Below are positions 28,656 to 37,046 of a stretch of 64,000 nt of DNA, in pieces. The position numbers and the translations under genes are program-made. Each line of letters opens with the position of its first letter. The stretch's first letter is position 1. The stretch comes from Fluctibacter halophilus (GTDB taxonomy: Bacteria > Pseudomonadota > Gammaproteobacteria > Enterobacterales > Alteromonadaceae). Below the pieces are notes generated by a model. It was not told the origin of the DNA and ran no database searches. It was given only the letters and a program-made list of their open reading frames with translations. The stretch is taken from assembly GCF_020687825.1 (NCBI RefSeq), contig NZ_JAJEWP010000002.1, positions 434,001 to 498,000 on the forward strand, written 5' to 3'.

Positions 28656-29818
28656 TGGCGGTGACTACCGCCCCACGCCGGTGGATCAGTACCACCTACT
28701 TGTTCTACTACGGTATCCTTGGGGTATTGGTGCCATATCTGGGCATCTTTCTGGATGGACGGGGTTTTTCGTCACAACAAATCGGTGAAATCTTTGCGCT
28801 GATCACCCTGGCGCGGATCCTTGGCCCTAACCTCTGGGCGGGGCTGGCTGACAGTTCCGGCAAGGGCCTGTCGATTTTGCGTCTGGGCTGCGCGCTGAGT
28901 CTAATCAGTTTTCTCGGTCTCTATCTGGTGGACGGCTACTGGCCAATTACCCTGTGTCTGGGACTGATGATGATGTTCTGGACCGCCATTTTACCCCAGT
29001 TGGAAGTGTATACCCTTAATCAGGTCGACAGTGATCCGGAGCGCTACAATCGCATCCGACTGTGGGGCAGTGTCGGTTTCATTGTACTGACCATTACCAC
29101 CGGTTGGGTGTATGACTGGCTGGGCAGCGAAGCGCCGGTACATGTGTCCGTGTGGGTATTAAGTGGGTTACTGGTCGCTGCACTGTGTTTACCCGCCCAA
29201 CCGCCATCAGTGAGCGCTGCTGCTGGTGCCGAAGGCGGCTGGCGCCGCGCCCTGGCCATTCCGTTTGTGGTGTTCATCGCGGCGACCGCCTTGTTGCAGA
29301 TGAGCTTCGGTCCGTTTTATGGCTTCTTTTCGTTGTACCTTCGTGATCTGGGCTATGATGGTGAAACCACCGGGTATTTGCTGGCGCTGGGTGTGGTTGC
29401 CGAAATCGTGGTGTTTGTGTTTGCCGGGCGATTAATCGCCAAAGGTGGCATTAAAGCCTGTATGGCCATCAGTGTGTTGTTGACTGCACTGCGCTGGAGT
29501 ATGCTGGCATGGTACGCTGACATTGCTGTGGTGTTGATTATCAGTCAATTGCTGCATGCGTTCAGCTTTGGATTGACCCACGCGGCCTCGGTGGCTTTTA
29601 TTCGCCACTACTTTCCGCGCCATTTTCAATCCCGCGGACAAGCCTTGTATGTGAGTCTGGGGTTTGGTGCTGGCGGCGCGTTGGGCAATTATCTGGCCGG
29701 GGTTTTCTGGCAGCAGGGGAGTGGTGCTACACTGGCGTTTACGCTGGCGGCACTGGCAGCGGGTCTGTCAGCGGTATTGATTGTGTGCTTACCGCGACGG
29801 CACTGGGAAAACGAATGA
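28655..29818 (+). CDS. MFS transporter, HcaT/LacY-like subgroup
   Basis: A 387-residue inner-membrane protein with about 12 helices. The opening STTYLFYYGILGVLVPYLGI and the motif YNRIRLWGSVGFI are typical of the 3-phenylpropionate (HcaT) branch of the MFS_1-like family. It starts at GTG 28655 in the sequence TAGTG, so it is coupled to aroC. A GTG two codons on is an alternative. The substrate is unknown; position after aroC hints at an aromatic or related acid but does not prove it. Confidence 0.87.
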   Translation: MAVTTAPRRWISTTYLFYYGILGVLVPYLGIFLDGRGFSSQQIGEIFALITLARILGPNLWAGLADSSGKGLSILRLGCALSLISFLGLYLVDGYWPITLCLGLMMMFWTAILPQLEVYTLNQVDSDPERYNRIRLWGSVGFIVLTITTGWVYDWLGSEAPVHVSVWVLSGLLVAALCLPAQPPSVSAAAGAEGGWRRALAIPFVVFIAATALLQMSFGPFYGFFSLYLRDLGYDGETTGYLLALGVVAEIVVFVFAGRLIAKGGIKACMAISVLLTALRWSMLAWYADIAVVLIISQLLHAFSFGLTHAASVAFIRHYFPRHFQSRGQALYVSLGFGAGGALGNYLAGVFWQQGSGATLAFTLAALAAGLSAVLIVCLPRRHWENE

Positions 29819-30276
29819 ATCAAGACATCCATCATCAGCGTTCCGCGCGGGGCAAATTTGAACTCCGCTTCGAAGCACCGCTATTGATTTCCTGTGTACG
29901 TGGACAGTGGAACGGACAGACGGCCAAACGCTATGCCGATCAGTTGGTGCAGATCATCGACAAGCAGGCACAAGGTCCCTGGGCCAATTTAGTCTTGATG
30001 GATGATTGGGGGTTGGGAACGCCGGATATTGAACCGGAAATCCGCGCACTGGTAGACTGGTGTTTTCACCAGGGGGGAACCCGGGTGGCGCTCGTGTACC
30101 GTCAGCACCCCGTCAAACATTTTCAGTTGGATCGTATGATGCGCAAGCAGCGAGGAGACTTTTTACGTGAGTCATTTGAGCACTGGCAAGACGCACTTGT
30201 ATGGCTCGACCAGCAAGGGTTTGCCTGCCCGCCCTCGTTGCAGCAGTGGTTGGTGGAGCAACAGAGTAATGATTAA
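29815..30276 (+). CDS. Hypothetical protein, STAS/SpoIIAA-like shape
   Basis: A 153-residue soluble protein. ATG 29815 overlaps the MFS stop as ATGA. The alternating strand-helix pattern (FELRFEAPLLISCVRGQWNG; ANLVLMDDWGLGTPD; GTRVALVYRQ) resembles a STAS/SpoIIAA-like fold, but I cannot name the family. No membrane segment is seen. It overlaps the next gene by eight bases, so the run aroC-MFS-this-exported protein is probably one operon. Confidence 0.6.
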   Translation: MNQDIHHQRSARGKFELRFEAPLLISCVRGQWNGQTAKRYADQLVQIIDKQAQGPWANLVLMDDWGLGTPDIEPEIRALVDWCFHQGGTRVALVYRQHPVKHFQLDRMMRKQRGDFLRESFEHWQDALVWLDQQGFACPPSLQQWLVEQQSND

Positions 30277-31069
30277 ATCATTTGCCACCTTTGCGCTGTT
30301 GTGCGCCGTTACGCTGGCGGTTAAGGCCGATCCAATCGCAGTGCCGGGATTGGAGCGCTTCAACAGCGGCAATACGCTGGCTGTCCGTTCCGACTGGGAT
30401 ATTCGCGATGTGCGGTTGGGTGAGCCGGTAGTAGAGGGGGTTAAAGCCCTGCTTGAACAAGGCGGATCATTGCATTACATCACCGGTGGCAGTCGCAGCC
30501 GCAGGGTTAAAGTGTCTTTCTCCAGTGCATATCAACAGACCCGCCTGGAACAGACGGTGATCCTGAACTTTGACCCGCAACATGGTTTCATTCATAACAT
30601 CGAGGTGCACTACACGCTGGCATCCGCCTATCAGGATATTGCACCGTTGTGGCAGCAAGTATTGCAACGGGCGCGGGACAAATACGGTGCTCCCTGGTCA
30701 ATGCCGGCGCTGGACAACATTGCCCCTGCCGGTCGCAACGGTGTTCGATTGCAGGATTTGATCGCAAAGTTGCCGGCAGATTTGCCTTATCGTGATGCCG
30801 TTGGCGAGCATTTCAACGATCTCATTGTGACACCCCGAAGTCGCTTTCAAGCGTCAGACAACGGGGAGGCGGAATTGATCAGTGGTTTCAAACGGTGTCG
30901 CTATTGGTCGGATGAAAAATGGCAATCGTTGTTGTCATTGTGTGGCTTTGCGCCTGACAGTGGTAACCGCAGTGGGCAGGGGCTGACCCTGATGCTGGAA
31001 GACTTCGCGGTGGCGCAAGCGATCCAGGCATACCGGCCTCCGTCCAGTGATGATCCCCTTAATTTGTAA
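30269..31069 (+). CDS. Exported protein of unknown function
   Basis: A 266-residue protein with a signal peptide (IKSFATFALLCAVTLAVKA-D). ATG 30269 overlaps the previous gene's end; the longer upstream frame is that gene's shadow. The mature protein shows beta-rich stretches (RRVKVSFSS, QTVILNFDPQHGFIHNIEVHY in part) and two Cys (KRCRYW, LSLCGF) that could form a disulfide. No family is recognised. Its last 11 bases overlap the end of the convergent protease gene. Confidence 0.65.
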   Translation: MIKSFATFALLCAVTLAVKADPIAVPGLERFNSGNTLAVRSDWDIRDVRLGEPVVEGVKALLEQGGSLHYITGGSRSRRVKVSFSSAYQQTRLEQTVILNFDPQHGFIHNIEVHYTLASAYQDIAPLWQQVLQRARDKYGAPWSMPALDNIAPAGRNGVRLQDLIAKLPADLPYRDAVGEHFNDLIVTPRSRFQASDNGEAELISGFKRCRYWSDEKWQSLLSLCGFAPDSGNRSGQGLTLMLEDFAVAQAIQAYRPPSSDDPLNL

Positions 31070-32135
31070 ACGACGCGCGCCGTGACAGCGACAGGGTTGC
31101 ACTGCTCTGATCGATGCTGAACACGAATTCCCGCAGTACATCCATGCCCAACAGGCCATCGCTGTTGCCAATCCGTTCCACCGGCAGCACCACAACCGCC
31201 AGATCAGACAGGGTCTCATCGCCCAGCGACAAGGCCAGGAAGCGGTATACCGGCGCGGTGATTTGACCACCCGCGGTATTGAGCCGGTATTCACCCACGT
31301 AGCGTACATCTGCATCGTCCTGCCAGCGCGCAAACGTCTCGCGGCTAATGGCGGTGGTGGATGCGCCGGTATCGAGCATCAACGTCACCTGTGACTGATT
31401 GAGCATCGCGTTGACCAGATAATGATCGCCCTGGCGGCGTAGCGGGATCGCGGTGGATGCGGTAGCCGTTGGCGCGGGGGTACTGCTGGCGGCCAGAATA
31501 TGACGTATGCGCAAGCTGTCCGGATCATCCGGCGGCAAAGAGGCCAGTACAAAGTCGACCAGTGTGGGCATGGCCTGACGGGCGTAGGCTTCGCCAAGGG
31601 CCAGCATATAATCGCGATTATCGGGGGCAAATTGCCATAAGGGCTCGACAAAATCGGCCAGAATGGCCCAGGCTTTGATGCTTTTTAAGTTGCCAATACT
31701 GGGCTCGGTCAAGGCGGCGATACGGCGGTGAATTTCAGCCTGGTGCTGGGTGCTCAATGAACGCTCCAGCAATTGGTAATAAAACGCGATGGCATCAATC
31801 ACCGGTTGGGTTTGTTCGGTCAGTCGCCCTTCCAACAGCAACCCTTCAATGTCGTCTGGGAAACGCTGCAGGTGCAATTGCAGGGCATCACGGGCCTCGG
31901 CGTAGCGTCTGGCAGTCAACAAATCGGTGATCCGTTGCAGTGGGTCGGATGCCACAACCGTCGCTGGGGAGGCCGGTTGAGATGCTGGTACGGCAACCTG
32001 CGGTGTCGGTGCGTTGTCGTTGGTGGCCGTTTGCGACTCGATGTGGCGGTCCTGTTGCCACTGTTGGTAGAGCCACAGGTTCATGGCTACCGAAAACAGT
32101 AGCAACAGGGCCAGCCATATCGCGATCCTGTTCAC
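31059..32135 (-). CDS. Membrane-anchored retropepsin-like aspartic protease
   Basis: A 358-residue protein. An N-terminal anchor helix (IWLALLLLFSVAMNLWLYQQW) leads through a Pro/Ala-rich linker to a TPR-like helical region (about residues 70-225). A clan AA retropepsin domain follows, with the catalytic LMLDTGASTTAIS near residue 253 and the closing LLGMDVLREFVF. One D-T-G per chain implies a homodimer. The active site would lie in the periplasm. The substrate is unknown. It overlaps the thioesterase gene by four bases. Confidence 0.83.
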   Translation of the reverse strand: MNRIAIWLALLLLFSVAMNLWLYQQWQQDRHIESQTATNDNAPTPQVAVPASQPASPATVVASDPLQRITDLLTARRYAEARDALQLHLQRFPDDIEGLLLEGRLTEQTQPVIDAIAFYYQLLERSLSTQHQAEIHRRIAALTEPSIGNLKSIKAWAILADFVEPLWQFAPDNRDYMLALGEAYARQAMPTLVDFVLASLPPDDPDSLRIRHILAASSTPAPTATASTAIPLRRQGDHYLVNAMLNQSQVTLMLDTGASTTAISRETFARWQDDADVRYVGEYRLNTAGGQITAPVYRFLALSLGDETLSDLAVVVLPVERIGNSDGLLGMDVLREFVFSIDQSSATLSLSRRASFTN

Positions 32136-32581
32136 TCTTGCACCTTGGCCGCCCCATAGACACTGGCGTAGCGCTGCGGCATGCGCTTGGGCTTGCCACT
32201 GGACAGCGCGATGCAGACAAAATCGGTTTGTGCCCGCAACAGGGTTTTGCCGTCACTGAGGCGGCGGAATTGAAAATGACGTGTCAGCGAAAGACGCCCA
32301 TCACAGGTCACTACCCAGGTAGCGCATGCCAGAGTGTCGCCGAGCAATGCAGCACCGAGGTAGTCAATCTCATGACGGCGTATGGCCATGCCCCGGTCCA
32401 GCGCGCGGTATTCGTCGATGCTCAGTCCCAGGTTGTTGGAATGGGCCCAGGCGACCGTCTCAAGCATTTTCACATAGGCAACATTATTGACGTGATTGTA
32501 GTGGTCAATCTCATCGGCGGCGATGTCCCAGTGATGGACGTAGGGAGCAGGATAATCCCAGTCTTCATCGCGCAGTGACAT
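32132..32581 (-). CDS. Acyl-CoA thioesterase, 4HBT (YbgC-like) family
   Basis: A 149-residue hot-dog-fold protein. The core DEIDHYNHVNNVAYVKMLE matches the 4-hydroxybenzoyl-CoA thioesterase family, in which the Asp/His region aids hydrolysis, and RRHEIDYLGAALLGD follows. It should hydrolyse an acyl-CoA or acyl-ACP thioester in the cytoplasm. Coupling by ATGA to the protease gene and two bases from the gene upstream indicate an operon of three minus-strand genes. Confidence 0.88.
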   Translation of the reverse strand: MSLRDEDWDYPAPYVHHWDIAADEIDHYNHVNNVAYVKMLETVAWAHSNNLGLSIDEYRALDRGMAIRRHEIDYLGAALLGDTLACATWVVTCDGRLSLTRHFQFRRLSDGKTLLRAQTDFVCIALSSGKPKRMPQRYASVYGAAKVQE

Positions 32582-32583
32582 GA

Positions 32584-33282
32584 CTAGAGCCCCTCCGGCA
32601 GTGGATTGGCCTGATCACTGAACAGGGCTTCCATGATGGCTTTTTCCCGGCTAATGATCGGGTGCAGAAAGGCATTCACATCGCCAAGTTTCTTGAACGC
32701 TTTGAAACCTTTTTCAAGGAACTCATGCAAGGTCAGAACGCCCGCCAGCTTGGCCGGTTTGCGCGACAACATCAACAGGGTGCCGATACCTTTGATATGC
32801 ACGACGTTGGCCAGCTCCTGCCCCAGGGTTTCAATGTATTCAATCTGTTGGACGCGCAGTGAACGGTTGTCACAGGCGCGATAGGCATCGGCATAGCTAT
32901 TGCGATCAATGGTACGCCCAACCAGCTGTTGATACATGGCAATGTCCAGTTCCAGCGACAAGGCATTGAGGTGCAATGCCGCGGCGAGGGATTCAAGTGC
33001 CTGATCAGGTAGCAGTGCCGACATCTTCGGGATCACACGGGCGATGTCGGCATCCCGTTGACTAAAGTCCTGTGGGCCATACAGCTCGTCGACAAAGAAC
33101 GTCATTGCCGGGCGAAAGGCTTTGTGGCTATACAAATCCTGATGGCTGGCCAGCAACCGCTGGCATTGCCATTCCTGCAACGCGTGTAATTGTGTTAGCT
33201 CCTGATTGTCACACACCTGCTGATACAGCTGCTGCGCGCGACTGAGGTGTTGAATGATCCGTTCAACCGGCTCTGACATCAT
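32584..33282 (-). CDS. FFLEELY-motif helical protein of unknown function
   Basis: A 232-residue, almost all-helical soluble protein. The stretch FFVDELYGPQDFSQRDADI matches the FFLEELY-type motif that names a group of uncharacterised proteobacterial proteins. AGGAAAGGC precedes two adjacent ATG codons (33282 and 33279); either could be used. It heads the minus-strand operon with the thioesterase and the protease and is divergent from epmC. Confidence 0.75.
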   Translation of the reverse strand: MMSEPVERIIQHLSRAQQLYQQVCDNQELTQLHALQEWQCQRLLASHQDLYSHKAFRPAMTFFVDELYGPQDFSQRDADIARVIPKMSALLPDQALESLAAALHLNALSLELDIAMYQQLVGRTIDRNSYADAYRACDNRSLRVQQIEYIETLGQELANVVHIKGIGTLLMLSRKPAKLAGVLTLHEFLEKGFKAFKKLGDVNAFLHPIISREKAIMEALFSDQANPLPEGL

Positions 33283-33312
33283 GCCTTTCCTGTCTGTTGT
33301 GGCAATAACGAC

Positions 33313-33327
33313 GCGGGAGTTTCCCGC
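33313..33327. promoter_or_regulatory. Inverted repeat between divergent genes
   Basis: GCGGGA-GTT-TCCCGC lies in the 175-base gap between the FFLEELY gene and epmC. On the minus strand CATAAT with a TTGGTT 16 bases upstream would place the repeat in the 5' leader. It is an operator or leader hairpin candidate. Confidence 0.3.
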
Positions 33328-33457
33328 TGCTTGACTGTTATTATGCGTATCATTGGCCACAAACCAAGGGTTTTCTGAGTATACGGTTTGCCTTGGCCGT
33401 GACCGCACTGGTAAAATTCGCGCCCATTCCCATCAAGTCGTCACAGGAGCTTTGGTC

Positions 33458-34024
33458 GTGCTGAGCCGTAACATCGACGCGCAAGCGATCATCGATGTGT
33501 TTGATGCAATGTTCTTTGCCCGCTACAACACCCGCTTGGTAAGAGGTGAGGGTGAACCGATATACCTGCCCGCAGACGAGCACTGTGAGTATCATCGCAT
33601 CGAATTTGCCCATGGCTATGTGGCCAGCGCGCTGCACGAAGTGGCTCACTGGTGCATTGCCGGTGCACAGCGACGGCTGCAGGAGGACTATGGCTATTGG
33701 TATTGCCCTGATGGACGTGACCTACAACAGCAGGCTCAGTTTGAGTCTGTAGAAGTCAAACCTCAGGCCCTGGAATGGGCCTTTTCGGTTGCCATCGGTA
33801 AAGCCTTTTCGGTCAGTACTGACAATCTGAACGGCGCTCCCGTGGATCGGCGTGGCTTTACCCTGAACGTTTATCAGCAAGTGCTTGAGTACCTGGAACG
33901 GGGATTTCCGCCGCGGGCGCAGACGTTCATTGATGGATTGCGCAATCTGGCGCAAACACCGCCACTCTCAGTGGCCGATTTTACCCATCCGTTTATGCAA
34001 AGGACCTTCGATGCGGCGATTTAA
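33458..34024 (+). CDS. epmC: Elongation factor P hydroxylase
   Basis: Hydroxylates the beta-lysylated lysine of EF-P. The 188 residues align well by eye with E. coli EpmC/YfcM: NTRLVRGEGEPIYLPADE, EIAHWCIAG-like (EVAHWCIAG), YGYWYCPDGRD and FESVEVKPQALEW. GTG 33458 is chosen because AGGAG lies eight bases upstream and the alignment starts here. Upstream in-frame codons add an unrelated 35-residue tail. It overlaps the next gene by 14 bases. Confidence 0.93.
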   Translation: MLSRNIDAQAIIDVFDAMFFARYNTRLVRGEGEPIYLPADEHCEYHRIEFAHGYVASALHEVAHWCIAGAQRRLQEDYGYWYCPDGRDLQQQAQFESVEVKPQALEWAFSVAIGKAFSVSTDNLNGAPVDRRGFTLNVYQQVLEYLERGFPPRAQTFIDGLRNLAQTPPLSVADFTHPFMQRTFDAAI

Positions 34025-35147
34025 ACTGGGATTGGTGGTTAATCCTTACTCCGGCATTGGCGGCGCCATGGCGCTCAAGGGCAGTGACGGGCCTGACATT
34101 CGAGCCCAGGCACTGGCCATGGGCGCCCAACAGCTGGCCAATCCCAAGACCGCGCAGGCCCTTGCGCAGCTCGACGCCCTTGCGGATCGTGTAGAGGTTT
34201 TCACTGCCGCCGCTGACATGGGTGAGCAGGTAGCCCGACAAGCCGGATTGCCCTGTCAGGTTGTGTATCAGCCTGTTCAGCACCAGACCGAAGGCGAGGA
34301 TACCGAAGCCGCACTGCGTGCCATTCTCGAACATCAACCGGACATGATCCTGTTTGCCGGCGGTGATGGTACCGCGCGGTTGGTGTTTGATGTGGTGGGT
34401 GAGCAGGCGACCGTGCTGGGTGTACCGACCGGCTGCAAAATTCACTCCGGGGTTTTTGCCGTCTCGCCGGCCGCAGCAGGACGGGTGTTGTCCCAGGTGG
34501 TTGGCGGACAGCTGGTCAGCGTGCAGCGCGCCGAAGTCAGGGATATCGATGAGACGTTGTTCCGGGAAGGTAAAGTCCAAGCGCGCTACTACGGTGAACT
34601 GTGGGTGCCGCTGGAGCTTCGCTATATGCAATCGGTCAAAAGCGGCGGCAAAGAATCTGATGAATTGGTACTGGATGACATCGCGGATTACGTGGCCGCG
34701 GATATCGAAGAGGACGATGACTGCCTTTTTGTGATCGGTTCAGGTTCTACCACCGCCCACATCATGCAACGGTTGGGGTGTGACAACACGCTGTTGGGGG
34801 TGGATATTGTGCAGCACGGTCAGCTACTGGACAGTGATGTGACCGAGCAGGCACTGTTTTCACTGGTCAGTCAGCAGCGCAGTAAACTGGTGATCACCCT
34901 GATCGGTGGTCAGGGGCATATTCTGGGGCGAGGCAACCAGCAACTCAGCCCCCGGGTGGTGGACGCGATTGGTCGTGACAATATTGTGCTGGTGGCAACC
35001 AAAACCAAGCTCAATGCCCTGAATGGAAGACCATTGCTGGTGGACTCCGGTGACCCTGAGTTTGATCAGCGTATGAGTGGTCCGATACGCATTGTGTGTG
35101 GTTATCAGGATCATGTTTTGTATCCCGTCGCAGGGTTGGAGGACTAG
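34011..35147 (+). CDS. ATP-NAD kinase family protein (COG3199-like)
   Basis: A 378-residue cytoplasmic protein. Near the N-terminus FKLGLVVNPYSGIGGAMALK and then the phosphate-binding FAGGDGTARLVFD place it in the NAD kinase/diacylglycerol kinase superfamily. VLGVPTGCKIHSGVFAVSP and [16 protein letters not shown] are typical of the AcoX-like COG3199 branch. Its substrate is not established. AGGA lies seven bases before ATG 34011. It is inserted between epmC and yfcL, which are direct neighbours in E. coli. Confidence 0.85.
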   Translation: MRRFKLGLVVNPYSGIGGAMALKGSDGPDIRAQALAMGAQQLANPKTAQALAQLDALADRVEVFTAAADMGEQVARQAGLPCQVVYQPVQHQTEGEDTEAALRAILEHQPDMILFAGGDGTARLVFDVVGEQATVLGVPTGCKIHSGVFAVSPAAAGRVLSQVVGGQLVSVQRAEVRDIDETLFREGKVQARYYGELWVPLELRYMQSVKSGGKESDELVLDDIADYVAADIEEDDDCLFVIGSGSTTAHIMQRLGCDNTLLGVDIVQHGQLLDSDVTEQALFSLVSQQRSKLVITLIGGQGHILGRGNQQLSPRVVDAIGRDNIVLVATKTKLNALNGRPLLVDSGDPEFDQRMSGPIRIVCGYQDHVLYPVAGLED

Positions 35148-35148
35148 C

Positions 35149-35442
35149 ATGACAGACAAGCAACGTCAGTCGTTTGAGCAGGGTATTGATGCCATAGAAC
35201 AGGCCCTTGACGACGTGGTAGAGCACGGCAGTGATGATGAGCTGTTTATCGCCAGTTATCTGCAAGGCCACTTTGCACTGGTTGTGAGTCGCGTGCTGAT
35301 CCACCAACAGCATTGTTTTGACGTGCTGAACGCCACCCTGTGTGCAAGCCTGGATGAGGCGTTTGCCAATCAAGAGCTCGAAGACGCTGATCAACAGGCA
35401 GTCCGTCAGCGCTGGGCAGCATTGATTGAACCCTACCTGTAA
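35149..35442 (+). CDS. yfcL: YfcL family protein
   Basis: A 97-residue acidic helical protein. It resembles E. coli YfcL in size, composition and place next to epmC. ATG 35149 follows the kinase stop by one base, with TTGGAGGA upstream. The open frame extends further left but only over the end of the kinase gene. Function is unknown. Confidence 0.75.
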   Translation: MTDKQRQSFEQGIDAIEQALDDVVEHGSDDELFIASYLQGHFALVVSRVLIHQQHCFDVLNATLCASLDEAFANQELEDADQQAVRQRWAALIEPYL

Positions 35443-35542
35443 TCCGTCCGGATTTGCCGCCTGGCGGTAATGGATTGCCGCTTTTTCTGCGGTTGATGGT
35501 CCAGAACCCCTTATCTTTCTTAACCCCTTACTGCCAGACGTA

Positions 35543-35560
35543 TTGGCGTAATTCTTGCTG
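35543..35560 (+). promoter_or_regulatory. Sigma-54 (RpoN) promoter for the FlgO-like operon
   Basis: TTGGCGTAATTCTTGCTG carries GG at -24 and GC at -12 exactly 12 bases apart, and both the TTGGC and TTGCT cores agree with the consensus. The expected start is near 35570, 68 bases before the first FlgO-like gene. Flagellar middle genes in this lineage commonly use sigma-54. Confidence 0.65.
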
Positions 35561-35637
35561 CAAGCCAGGGTAACGACAATTTTTCGCCACCCTGCTGCAT
35601 GAACGGCTCGTGTGCGGGGCAGAACAGGGGATACCCT

Positions 35638-36252
35638 ATGAATCGCTGTAATACCGCGCTATTGACACTCTTGCTGACGGTGCTGACGGTGCTGGCCGGT
35701 TGCGCCAGTGAGTCGGTCGAACAGGTGCGTCAACGCACAGAAATGCGCGCACCGGCCAATGCCTTGGGCAATATCGAAATACACACCGCAGAGCTGGCCG
35801 ACGAGTTGTTTGCCAGTGTGCCCAGCACAGCCCAGTATCGCTATGCTGTTGCAACCTTTGTACCGGCGGACACCCTGGCGTACGACCCTCAGATGCAGGG
35901 TCCATTGCAATTGCTTGGCCACCAACTGGCAGAAGGCATGATGACAGAAGCCAATCGACGGGGATTTATCACTCAAGACTACAAAGCGGCGAGCGATATA
36001 ATATTGAGTAGCGAAGCTGAACGTGTGTTGACACGCAATATCGAACAACTGGCAACGCAACGAGGCGTGGACTTTTTCATTACCGGCACCATCGTTGCGC
36101 AACAGGAAGGCGCCATCGTAAATGCACGTATCATTCATGCCCGCAGTCAGGACGTTGTCGCTGCGGCAACCAAATTCTTTCCGGCCACCTTGTTTTGGTC
36201 CCGGGAAAAAGTAACCACCCGTCAGGGTAAGCTGTACCGAACGGGCAGTTAA
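35638..36252 (+). CDS. FlgO-like lipoprotein, first of three
   Basis: A 204-residue lipoprotein (lipobox VLAGC, Cys about residue 22). The FlgO-family core reads YAVATFVPADTL, LLGHQLAEGMMTEANRRGF, FFITGTIVAQQEGAIVNARI. In Vibrio, FlgO is an outer-membrane lipoprotein near the flagellar basal body. ATG 35638 follows AGGGGATACCCT. It is the first gene behind the sigma-54 site, with the second gene 16 bases on. This is the most divergent of the three: it lacks the long spacer before the core. Confidence 0.82.
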   Translation: MNRCNTALLTLLLTVLTVLAGCASESVEQVRQRTEMRAPANALGNIEIHTAELADELFASVPSTAQYRYAVATFVPADTLAYDPQMQGPLQLLGHQLAEGMMTEANRRGFITQDYKAASDIILSSEAERVLTRNIEQLATQRGVDFFITGTIVAQQEGAIVNARIIHARSQDVVAAATKFFPATLFWSREKVTTRQGKLYRTGS

Positions 36253-36268
36253 GCGAGAGGTGAATACC

Positions 36269-37045
36269 GTGAAGCAGGCATTGATTTTAGTAGGGTTGGG
36301 TGTGCTCCTGAGTGGTTGCTCGAGCACCGCATCGTTTACCAACTGGTTTGAGTCAGAAGAAACCCAGATGGAGGCGACAACCGATGCGCCCCAGCAGGAC
36401 ATGCAGGTGGTCAACGTGACCTCGCCCAAGCAGCCTCACCAGGGCGATGCAATGTCTACGATGGAAAGTTATTACAAGCCCGGCGCTGACAACCGTCACT
36501 TCGGTGCATTGGACAGTCAGCCTGAGTTCTCGAATGGCCAAGGGGTTTACAACGGCCGTTTGTTAACCAAACACGTCGGCGACTATGTCCAGAGCATGAC
36601 CCAGGACCTGGTTGCCAACATGGAGCATGTGACGGATAAAACCGCCGTTGGCGTTACCCACTTTGCACTGCTGGACAGTGACTTGGGACAAACCAATTTG
36701 CTCGGCTATCAACTGGCTGAGTCATTTATGCACGAACTGCACAAATTTCGCATCCCGGTGATTGATTACAAAGCGACCGAATACATCAGGGTCACCGATG
36801 CAGGTGACTTCTTCCTGACCCGGGATTTTCTGGAGCTGAGCAATACTGCACCCATCGATTACATTCTGACCGGTACATTAACCCGGCATCAGGGCGGCTA
36901 TCTGGTCAATGCGCGGATATTGGGGTTGAAGACCAAAGCCGTGGTCGCAACGGCACAAAGCATGTTGCCCTTCTTTGTGGTTGATGCGTTGCTGCCGAGT
37001 CAGGACAGTAGTCAGGACGGCGTTCGTGTGATCGAAGGGGACTGA
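36269..37045 (+). CDS. FlgO-like lipoprotein, second of three
   Basis: A 258-residue lipoprotein (lipobox LLSGC). GTG 36269 is chosen because GAGAGG lies eight bases upstream; GTG 36260 overlaps that site. A spacer of about 75 residues precedes the core: VGVTHFALLDSDLGQTN, LGYQLAESFMHELHKFRIP, YILTGTLTRHQGGYLVNARI. The third gene begins one base after its stop. Strong pairwise similarity to the third protein suggests gene duplication. Confidence 0.83.
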   Translation: MKQALILVGLGVLLSGCSSTASFTNWFESEETQMEATTDAPQQDMQVVNVTSPKQPHQGDAMSTMESYYKPGADNRHFGALDSQPEFSNGQGVYNGRLLTKHVGDYVQSMTQDLVANMEHVTDKTAVGVTHFALLDSDLGQTNLLGYQLAESFMHELHKFRIPVIDYKATEYIRVTDAGDFFLTRDFLELSNTAPIDYILTGTLTRHQGGYLVNARILGLKTKAVVATAQSMLPFFVVDALLPSQDSSQDGVRVIEGD

Positions 37046-37046
37046 T

